DNA from: a virus
Length of the DNA stretch: 25,928 bases
IMG/VR virus record: IMGVR_UViG_3300046455_000244
Location: 1 to 25,928 of that record
Direction: 5' to 3' (one strand)
The position numbers and the translations under genes are program-made. Under the pieces are notes generated by a model. It saw nothing but the letters and a program-made list of their open reading frames with translations, did not search any database and was not told the DNA's origin. Positions 17,474 through 22,842 of this stretch are shown here, piece by piece. The stretch's first letter is position 1. Every line of letters starts with the position of its first letter.

Positions 17474-17614
17474 GTGAGCGAAACAGGGCCCGCGCCCGAC
17501 GACCAGTACGCCGAGACCGCAGGCGACCCCGGCGACGCCGCCAACCTCCCTGCCACCACAGGCCGCGACCCCGAAGCCGGGGAACCCGACCGCGTCGTCG
17601 AGGAGGAAGCGTGA
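17474..17614 (+). CDS. Small acidic protein upstream of endolysin
   Basis: This is a 46-residue frame from GTG 17474 to TGA 17614, behind an AGGAG site. The GTGA overlap at its end joins it to the endolysin start, so the two are probably co-translated. The product is strongly acidic and proline-rich (SETGPAPDDQYAETAGDPG, ending in DRVVEEEA), with no membrane segment or signal peptide. It may be disordered. Function is not recognised. Good ribosome site and coupling make a real gene likely. Confidence 0.65.
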   Translation: MSETGPAPDDQYAETAGDPGDAANLPATTGRDPEAGEPDRVVEEEA

Positions 17615-18477
17615 CCGGCACCGCAGCCGACACAATCCGCGTCGCCAAGTCCCAAGTCGGCTACCACGAGGGCTACTCAGGCGGCCACTGGACCAACCAG
17701 CAGAAGTACAGCCCAGCCGTGCCCAGCCTCGAATGGAGCCAGAACCAGGCGTGGTGCGCCACCTTCTGCTCCTGGGTGTTCCAAGAGGCAGGCATGGCGA
17801 AGGGCAGCTACCCGGTGACGGCATCGTGCGCCCTCGGAGTCGCCTGGTGGAAGAAGGCGAACCGGTTCTCTGAGTACCCGGCCATAGGCGCCCAAGTGTT
17901 CTTCGGGCCTGGCGGGGGATCTCACACGGGCCTTGTCTACGCCTACGACGCCACGTACATCTACACCGTCGAGGGCAATACCAACACCTCCGGGTCCGCC
18001 GAAGGCGACGGCGTCTACCTGAAGAAGCGCGCTCGCCGCGACGCCTACGTGTACGGCTACGGATACCCGTCCTACCCGGCCGGGATTGTCACCGCCGACC
18101 CCAACTGGAAGAACCCGACGACCCCGCCCCGGGAGGCAGACGTGGCTCTGACCACGGACGACATCAACAAGATCGCCTCTGCGGTCTACACGAAGCTCCT
18201 CAAGACCGACGACGTCCTAGCCGCCCCCAGCGACGCCGCCGACTACAAGACCAACAAGTTCTGGACGTGGCAGACCCACATCCAGGACGTCACCAACCGC
18301 GTCCGCGCCATCCAGACCGCAGAGTCGGGCCAGACTGCGGCGATCACCGCCCTGGCCAAGCTCGTCGGCTCCGGCGTCGACACCGCGACTGTCGTCACCG
18401 CCGTTCAGACCGCCATCGCCGACGCCGTGGTCAAGGTTTCGGTTGACGTCAACAGCAGCTCCACGAAGGGAGCCTGA
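17611..18477 (+). CDS. Endolysin with CHAP domain
   Basis: This is a 288-residue lysis enzyme starting at GTG 17611, after GAGGAGG inside the preceding small gene. The CHAP amidase/peptidase domain covers about residues 5-145. The likely catalytic residues are Cys49 in QAWCATFCSWVF, His105 in GGSHTGLVYAY and Glu121 in TVEGNTNTSG. It would cut peptide or amide bonds of host peptidoglycan. Residues 155-288 form a linker and a mostly helical region (TTDDINKIASAVYTKLL and repeated TA-rich helices), perhaps for wall binding or oligomerisation. There is no signal peptide, so release should depend on the adjacent holin. A longer upstream frame overlaps unrelated coding sequence. Confidence 0.92.
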   Translation: MTGTAADTIRVAKSQVGYHEGYSGGHWTNQQKYSPAVPSLEWSQNQAWCATFCSWVFQEAGMAKGSYPVTASCALGVAWWKKANRFSEYPAIGAQVFFGPGGGSHTGLVYAYDATYIYTVEGNTNTSGSAEGDGVYLKKRARRDAYVYGYGYPSYPAGIVTADPNWKNPTTPPREADVALTTDDINKIASAVYTKLLKTDDVLAAPSDAADYKTNKFWTWQTHIQDVTNRVRAIQTAESGQTAAITALAKLVGSGVDTATVVTAVQTAIADAVVKVSVDVNSSSTKGA

Positions 18478-18479
18478 CT

Positions 18480-18851
18480 ATGAAGATCAAGATATTCGGC
18501 AGAGAGCCCGCGCTGGTCCTCAACTCGCTCAGCGCCATCCTCGGCCTCGTCGTCACGTTCAACGTCGGCCTCACCCAGGAACAGGCTGGCTGGCTCGTCG
18601 CAGGCGTGTCCGCGATCCTCGGCGCGATCGCCGCAGCGCTGACCCGGCCGATCGCCGTTCAGGCCTTCACCGCCCTCGTCGCCACCGTCGCGTCCGCTGT
18701 GGCCGCGTTCGGGTACAACGTCCCGCCCACCACGACCGCCGCCATCAACGGCCTGGTCCTCGCCGTCCTCATGTTCATCACCCGCGGCCAGGTCTCTCCG
18801 GCCGGCCCCACCGCGCCCGCCTCGCAGCCCGCGAAGCCGAGCAGCGTCTGA
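18480..18851 (+). CDS. Holin
   Basis: This is a 123-residue, highly hydrophobic protein starting at ATG 18480 behind AAGGGAG. Up to four membrane segments can be read at about residues 11-30, 37-55, 58-79 and 85-102, with short loops. The polar C-terminus (APASQPAKPSSV) probably lies in the cytoplasm. The position right after the endolysin and the size fit a phage holin, which opens the membrane to release the endolysin. The number of segments and the class are uncertain. Confidence 0.82.
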   Translation: MKIKIFGREPALVLNSLSAILGLVVTFNVGLTQEQAGWLVAGVSAILGAIAAALTRPIAVQAFTALVATVASAVAAFGYNVPPTTTAAINGLVLAVLMFITRGQVSPAGPTAPASQPAKPSSV

Positions 18852-18863
18852 TCGGAGCGGCAC

Positions 18864-19214
18864 GTGCCCGAAGAGCTGTCAGTCGGCGAACTCGGGCGCA
18901 CAGTCAACGCGTTGCGCTCCGAGATCCAATCCCTGGGGCAGGGCATCAACGCACGCCTGGACCGGGTCGTATCGACCGAGGTGTACTCGCTGCAGTCCGC
19001 GTACACCGACCAGCGGATCGGCGCGCTCGGTCAGGAAGTACAGAAGGAACGCGACGAGCGGGAAGCACTGGAGACGGCGTTCTCCAACTACCGCCAAGCT
19101 GAGGCCGACCGCAGGGAACGCGAACGGCAGGCCCGCCTCTACCAGGCCATCATCCCGGTACTGATGGGACTCGCATCTGCGGCGATCGCGATCTGGGCGG
19201 TGGTGGGCAAGTGA
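18864..19214 (+). CDS. Tail-anchored coiled-coil membrane protein
   Basis: This is a 116-residue protein starting at GTG 18864 with a CGGAG site. Residues 5-95 are helical, with many Arg, Glu and Gln in a heptad-like pattern ([16 protein letters not shown], then [18 protein letters not shown] and ERERQARLY). A single C-terminal membrane segment follows ([20 protein letters not shown]). It sits in the lysis block and overlaps the start of the collagen-like gene. It could be a holin partner, antiholin or other lysis accessory protein; no family is firmly recognised. Confidence 0.7.
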   Translation: MPEELSVGELGRTVNALRSEIQSLGQGINARLDRVVSTEVYSLQSAYTDQRIGALGQEVQKERDEREALETAFSNYRQAEADRRERERQARLYQAIIPVLMGLASAAIAIWAVVGK

Positions 19215-19858
19215 GCCGTGAACACAAGCGCCGCCGGATCCACCTGCCGCGCGCCGAGTGGCTGATCGCCAGCACAGCAGTGTTCCTCCTCGCATTCCTT
19301 GCCTGGCTGGCCGTACAAGTCGTCTCGCTTCACGCAGACCTTCAGACCGCAAACGCGGCCCGCGACCTGCTGGCCCGGCAGGTGCAAGGCCTGGGGGAGA
19401 AGCCCGTCGCAGGTCCGCCCGGATCCCGCGGCGAGTCCGGCCAGACCGTTGTGGGCCCTCGCGGACCCCAGGGCGACCCAGGTCCAATCGGCCCCCTGGG
19501 ACCGGTCGGTCCATCCGGGTCGCCCGGAAAGAACGGCATCAACGGCAGCAACGGCGTCGGCCAGACCGGAGCACCAGGAGCCGCAGGCAGCAACGGCGAT
19601 GCCGGACCGGCTGGGCCGGCCGGACCGCAAGGCGAACAAGGTCCGGCAGGGCCCCCGGGGCCGGCCGGCGCCGACGGCAAGGACGGGACGAACGGAACGA
19701 ACGGCCAGACCTGCCCCGACGGCTACAGCCTGCAGGCCCCGGCTTATGATCCGGACGCCCTCGTCTGCCGCAAGGACGGGGCACCGCAGCCGACGCAGAA
19801 CAAGAGCGGCGGCCTGCTTTCGATGGGCCTCGACCCCAGCCGCCGCCAGTACATATAG
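19211..19858 (+). CDS. Membrane-anchored collagen-like protein
   Basis: This is a 215-residue protein starting at GTG 19211, overlapping the preceding stop by 4 nt. A basic N-terminus (KRRRIHLPR) and one hydrophobic segment (about 17-40) predict a type II membrane anchor with the rest outside. A short coiled coil leads into about 31 Gly-X-Y triplets (about residues 69-165) in three tracts, broken at GQTVV and at GV. A C-terminal part has two cysteines (TCPDGYSL and LVCRKDG). Such repeats form trimeric triple helices. The place in the lysis block and the anchor argue against a normal tail fibre; a trimeric cell-surface or wall-spanning role is possible but unproved. Confidence 0.82.
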   Translation: MSREHKRRRIHLPRAEWLIASTAVFLLAFLAWLAVQVVSLHADLQTANAARDLLARQVQGLGEKPVAGPPGSRGESGQTVVGPRGPQGDPGPIGPLGPVGPSGSPGKNGINGSNGVGQTGAPGAAGSNGDAGPAGPAGPQGEQGPAGPPGPAGADGKDGTNGTNGQTCPDGYSLQAPAYDPDALVCRKDGAPQPTQNKSGGLLSMGLDPSRRQYI

Positions 19859-19866
19859 GAGGCCCC

Positions 19867-20028
19867 GTGCCTGAAGCGATACCCATCCAGCCGCGCCGCG
19901 ACGACAGTGCAGCTGACACGGCAAGCCTGGTCCGGCTGGGCCGCGTCGACGAACAGCCCGTCCCCGTGCCGAGCATCAGCCCGTTCCTCGAACCCGACCT
20001 GCCGCCCCCGCCCGCCGACGGCGAATGA
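19867..20028 (+). CDS. Small hypothetical protein at end of lysis block
   Basis: This is a 53-residue frame from GTG 19867 to TGA 20028, five nt after a strong ATAGGAGG site. It is the last gene before a long terminator. The sequence has SLVRLGRVDEQPVPVPSISP in the middle and a proline-rich acidic end (LEPDLPPPPADGE). No membrane segment or known domain was seen. The strong ribosome site and codon use like its neighbours support a real gene. Confidence 0.65.
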   Translation: MPEAIPIQPRRDDSAADTASLVRLGRVDEQPVPVPSISPFLEPDLPPPPADGE

Positions 20029-20040
20029 CCGCAGCAGAAA

Positions 20041-20079
20041 GCCCCCGCTACTACCCCTTCCCGGGGTGGTGGCGGGGGC
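20041..20079. terminator. Long bidirectional terminator
   Basis: A 17-bp stem (GCCCCCGCTACTACCCC / GGGGTGGTGGCGGGGGC, with two G-T pairs) has a 5-nt loop. On the minus strand it is followed by TTTCT, on the plus strand by CTCTTC. It lies between the last rightward lysis gene and the end of the leftward lipoprotein gene, so it can end both. Confidence 0.85.
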
Positions 20080-20090
20080 CTCTTCGTGTC

Positions 20091-20708
20091 TCAGGACGCC
20101 AGCTGCTGCTTCACCTCGGCGACATGCGGGCCCGAGTCGACGGCCGGCACCTTCCAGCGGAACGCCGTCCCTTCGCCGTCCGTGTACAGGATGGTGCCGC
20201 CCTTCGCCTGCGCGGCCGTCAGATCGAAGACCTTCGCCCGCCACTGATAGGTGCCCGGCTGGACCGGATCGGCGTTGTTGTACTTGTCCATGACGACGTT
20301 CGACGAGTTGCCGCCGTCGAAGCCGATCGACTCCCCGTCCGGGGCGATCCATGTCCAGCCGCCGCCACCGATGGGCGCGGGCTCGTCGGCGGCCACTGCG
20401 GTCATCGCCTTGTCCTTCATCGTGACGACGGCGAAGACGCCGTTCGCCGACGTCTCCCCGCTGGCCTGCTTCACGTACACGACGGTGTCCGGCGTGACCT
20501 CCAGGACGCCCGTACCGCCGTCGCCGGTGGTCTTGGCCGAGTTCCCGAGCGTCAGCGTCTTCCCGGGCGCGGCGCTCTTCTTGCTGCTGTCCGGTGAAGC
20601 GGTCACCGTCGGCTTGTCTGCCGTGTCGGCCTTGTCGCCGCCACCACCGCATGCGGTGAGAGCGGCCAGAAGCAGGGTGGCCGTGGCTGCTGTAGCGCGA
20701 ACGCGCAT
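20091..20708 (-). CDS. Secreted lipoprotein
   Basis: This is a 205-residue lipoprotein on the minus strand. I chose the ATG at 20706-20708; the frame extends further upstream but only this start gives a proper signal peptide. Residues 1-19 have Arg residues and a hydrophobic core (ATAATATLLLAALTA), followed by the lipobox LTAC with lipid-modified Cys20 and a GGGGDK linker. The mature part (about 45-200) is beta-rich, with KTLTLGNSAKTTGDG and VFAVVTMKDKAM strands, resembling Ig-like DUF4352-type lipoprotein domains. Opposite orientation and place after the lysis block suggest expression in the lysogen. Superinfection exclusion is one possible role. Confidence 0.8.
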   Translation of the reverse strand: MRVRATAATATLLLAALTACGGGGDKADTADKPTVTASPDSSKKSAAPGKTLTLGNSAKTTGDGGTGVLEVTPDTVVYVKQASGETSANGVFAVVTMKDKAMTAVAADEPAPIGGGGWTWIAPDGESIGFDGGNSSNVVMDKYNNADPVQPGTYQWRAKVFDLTAAQAKGGTILYTDGEGTAFRWKVPAVDSGPHVAEVKQQLAS

Positions 20709-20941
20709 ATGTCCCCCCAGGGTTGAGCTGATCGGGACACCATAGGGCAGACGGGACGGAAGGGGGAGAGGGGTTGTGGAGCTGTGACATCCGGACACGA
20801 CGACGCCCTCGCTTCTCTGCCAACCGACAGGGGAGCGGGGGCGCTTCGTCATGCCCGGCGCCAGCTCGTCCCCCAACTGGCCACAGCACTAACGCAGTAC
20901 AGCTACGCTTCCGCCACAGATCACGCCCCCGGGGGACCACT
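20709..20941. other. Divergent intergenic region, lipoprotein / Mrr nuclease
   Basis: This 233-nt gap must hold both promoters, but no convincing -35/-10 pair was recognised. It contains an imperfect hairpin of about 13 pairs formed by the stretch near 20803-20815 and GGGAGCGGGGGCG at 20831. The right arm, GGGAGCGGGGGCGCTTCG at 20831-20848, is repeated exactly at 21650-21667 in the terminator after the nuclease gene. No short gene with a good ribosome site was seen. Confidence 0.4.
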
Positions 20942-21613
20942 ATGTCGCCACGCCGCACCCGCGGTTCGTCCTGCCAGTCCGTCGTCATCCGCCTCGTGTG
21001 GGCCGTCGGCGTCCCGCTCGCCGTCCTCCTCCAGCTGGTCAAACACGCTCCGGAAGTCGGCATCCCGCTGCTCCTGGCCGCAGCCGCAGCCGGCGTCCTC
21101 TACTTGGTGCGCCGCGCCCGCAACGCCGAGCGGCAGCGGATCGAGGACGAGCGGCAGCGGATCGAGGACGAACGCTACGCCCAGGTCCTCGAGGTGCAGT
21201 CACGGGAGATCGCCCGCTACCACTCCCTCGGCCCCACCGAGTTCGAGCACGCCATTGCCTACCTGTGCCAGCGGGACGGCTGCACGAACGTCCAGGTGAA
21301 CGGCGGAGCCGGAGACCTCGGGGCCGACGTCACCGCAACCGCCCCAGACGGGCGGCGGATCGTCATCCAGTGCAAGCGGTACGGACCCACCCACAAGGTC
21401 GGATCCCCCGAGATGCAACGGTTCGGCGGCACCTGTTTCACCGTGCACGGCGCCCACGTCGCCGCCCTCGTCACCACCAGCACGTTCACCCGGCAGGCCG
21501 CCAACTACGCCGCCACGCAGGGCATCCGCCTCTACGACGAGCAAACCCTCGCGGGCTGGGCGTCACGGACCGGTCCAGCCCCATGGCACCAGGTCAACCA
21601 GCCGGCTGCATAG
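20942..21613 (+). CDS. Membrane-anchored Mrr-like restriction endonuclease
   Basis: This is a 223-residue protein from ATG 20942, after GGGGGA. Two hydrophobic segments (about 14-33 and 40-56) form a membrane hairpin. A charged helix (60-90) with the repeat ERQRIEDERQRIEDER leads to an Mrr_cat nuclease domain (about 93-210). Nuclease signs are the GPTEFEHAIAYL helix, Asp129 in GDLGADVTA and QxK (Gln143, Lys145) in RRIVIQCKRY, the usual PD-(D/E)xK-type pattern. C-terminal THKVGSPEMQRF and AALVTTSTFTRQA are typical of the family. These enzymes cut modified or foreign DNA. Membrane placement would suit cutting of incoming phage DNA. Target specificity is unknown. Stand-alone gene between terminators. 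Confidence 0.85.
   Translation: MSPRRTRGSSCQSVVIRLVWAVGVPLAVLLQLVKHAPEVGIPLLLAAAAAGVLYLVRRARNAERQRIEDERQRIEDERYAQVLEVQSREIARYHSLGPTEFEHAIAYLCQRDGCTNVQVNGGAGDLGADVTATAPDGRRIVIQCKRYGPTHKVGSPEMQRFGGTCFTVHGAHVAALVTTSTFTRQAANYAATQGIRLYDEQTLAGWASRTGPAPWHQVNQPAA
21128..21169 (+). repeat. Two tandem 21-nt repeats inside the Mrr-like gene
   Basis: GAGCGGCAGCGGATCGAGGAC occurs twice in direct succession, at 21128-21148 and 21149-21169. It encodes a repeated ERQRIED unit of the linker helix between the membrane segments and the nuclease. Unit gain or loss would keep the frame and change helix length by two turns. Confidence 0.9.
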
Positions 21614-21623
21614 TTGCCCGAAG

Positions 21624-21663
21624 GCGCCCCCGCTCGTCGCTGCTGCGATGGGAGCGGGGGCGC
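21624..21663. terminator. Bidirectional terminator between convergent genes
   Basis: A perfect 12-bp stem (GCGCCCCCGCTC / GAGCGGGGGCGC) with a 16-nt loop is followed by TTC. It lies between the nuclease stop at 21613 and the end of the leftward gene at 21673, so it can serve both. Confidence 0.8.
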
Positions 21664-21672
21664 TTCGCTGTG

Positions 21673-21951
21673 TCAGAACGGTGCGTCGCCGTTGCCCTCG
21701 ATGCGCATCCGGAACGGGCCCCTGGGGGAGGCGGCCCAGTCCGACGTGTCCGGGCGGACGAACGCGCCGTCCCGCCCGTCGATGCGTACCCGTCCCTCGG
21801 TGATGTTCAGGAGCACCGGGACGTGTGCCTCGCCGGCGAACGTGAGGATCCCACGCCAGGTGCCGGCCGCGTCCTTGCTGAGATCTGCTTCGCCGGTGAA
21901 CTGGCGGCCGTCGTCGATGAGAAGGAGGGCCGCGCCCTTGTACGTGTTCAT
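21673..21951 (-). CDS. Small hypothetical protein (leftward)
   Basis: This is a 92-residue protein on the minus strand from an ATG at 21949-21951. It has a strand-rich pattern (YKGAALLLIDDGRQFTGEADL, WRGILTFAGEAHVPVLLNI, then RVRIDGRDGAF and PFRMRIEGNG) like a small beta barrel, loosely similar to DUF4873-type Streptomyces proteins. No signal peptide or catalytic motif was seen. No clear ribosome site lies before the ATG, so translation may be leaderless. It converges with the nuclease gene on a shared terminator. Function unknown. Confidence 0.65.
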   Translation of the reverse strand: MNTYKGAALLLIDDGRQFTGEADLSKDAAGTWRGILTFAGEAHVPVLLNITEGRVRIDGRDGAFVRPDTSDWAASPRGPFRMRIEGNGDAPF

Positions 21952-22042
21952 GGTCGGAGGCTAGCCATGGCGTCAAGCGAGGCAGACCTAACGTTCCCTG
22001 GCGTGCGGCCCGTTGGCGCTCTGCGCGGCCGTCGCCATGCGT

Positions 22043-22084
22043 GACTGTCCATCAATCGATCGATTGATAGCTAGTTGGACAGTC
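22043..22084. repeat. Nested palindrome upstream of the serine recombinase
   Basis: Outer arms GACTGTCCA (22043-22051) and TGGACAGTC (22076-22084) form a perfect 9-bp inverted repeat. Inside is a perfect 18-bp palindrome, ATCAATCGATCGATTGAT (22051-22068). Base composition is clearly more AT-rich than the flanking genes. The layout suggests a recombinase binding site, and the inner palindrome may mark a crossover or a regulator site. Confidence 0.8.
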
Positions 22085-22181
22085 GAGGGTCGAAACGGAC
22101 ATATTCGTGCGCCCGGTTGTCCAAAAAGGGTGTACAGAAAGTCTGAATGTCAATTTACTAAGCATGACCCTTTGTTAGACA
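22046..22181. promoter_or_regulatory. Candidate res-like recombination site
   Basis: Six TGTC/GACA half-sites lie in 136 nt before the recombinase start. Forward copies start at 22046, 22118 and 22148; reverse copies end at 22081, 22101 and 22181. Pairs 22046-22081 (36 nt) and 22148-22181 (34 nt) face inward, as do the half-sites of Tn3/gamma-delta res subsites, whose consensus begins TGTC. The half-sites share TGTCCA or TGTC plus A/T-rich bases. The region also must hold the promoter of the recombinase operon, so autoregulation is likely. The function is inferred. Confidence 0.5.
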
Positions 22182-22188
22182 ATGAGGC

Positions 22189-22842
22189 ATGGACCTCGAT
22201 ACCCAAGACCTCCTCGATCCGGTCGGAGGCGGAGGCGCCCTCATCGGCTATGCGCGCGTCAGCACCAAGGGGCAGATCCTCGACCGGCAGATCGCCGCGC
22301 TGGAAGCCGCCGGATGCCAACGGATCTTCTCCGACAAGAAGTCCGGCAAGAACGCCGAACGCGAGGAGCTCCAGAAGGCCCTCGACTACCTGCGCCCCAA
22401 CGACACACTGGTGGTTCCATCCCTCGACCGACTCGGCCGTTCGATCAAGGACCTCATCGGTATCGTCGGCGACCTTCGCGCACAGGGCATCGGCTTCCGA
22501 TCCCTACACGAGTCCCTCGACACGACCACGCCTGGCGGCCGGCTCGTCTTCCATGTCTTCGCAGCCCTCGCGGAGTTCATCCGTGAGCTCATCGTCCAGG
22601 GAACCCATGAAGGTCTCGCCGCAGCGAGGGCTCGCGGCGAGCGTCTCGGCCGGCCGCCAGCCATGACAGAGGAGCAGGTTCGGCATGCTCGCGCCATGCT
22701 CACCGACCCCGACGCGTCCATCAGTTCAATCGCGAAGCTCCTCGGCGTCAGTCGCATGACTATCTACAAGTACGTCCCGGAACTGGCTGCCGGACGTGCG
22801 TCCTTGGTCGCCACTGAAAGCCGCAAGGAGATCACGCCGTGA
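22189..22842 (+). CDS. Serine recombinase, resolvase/invertase family
   Basis: This is a 217-residue small serine recombinase. The catalytic domain begins after a 17-residue extension: LIGYARVSTKGQILDRQ with nucleophile Ser25 and Arg23, then PSLDRLGRSIKDL with Arg81 and Arg84. An oligomerisation helix follows (FAALAEFIRELIVQGTHEGL). The basic link GERLGRPPA leads into a C-terminal helix-turn-helix (about 168-198, ISSIAKLLGVSRMTIYKYVP). All core residues of an active enzyme are present. Size is that of Tn3-type resolvases or Hin/Gin invertases, not of large phage integrases. The ATG has only GAGG one base upstream, a poor site. The stop overlaps the next gene, so both are probably co-translated. 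Confidence 0.93.
   Translation: MDLDTQDLLDPVGGGGALIGYARVSTKGQILDRQIAALEAAGCQRIFSDKKSGKNAEREELQKALDYLRPNDTLVVPSLDRLGRSIKDLIGIVGDLRAQGIGFRSLHESLDTTTPGGRLVFHVFAALAEFIRELIVQGTHEGLAAARARGERLGRPPAMTEEQVRHARAMLTDPDASISSIAKLLGVSRMTIYKYVPELAAGRASLVATESRKEITP

Noticed and set aside
19342-19680. A minus-strand glycine/proline-rich frame
   Set aside because: It is the antisense image of the collagen-like repeats, which also read as Gly/Pro/Ala on the other strand.
22189-22842. Phage integrase for lysogeny
   Set aside because: At 217 residues it lacks the large C-terminal domains of serine integrases, and no attP-like core was identified with confidence.
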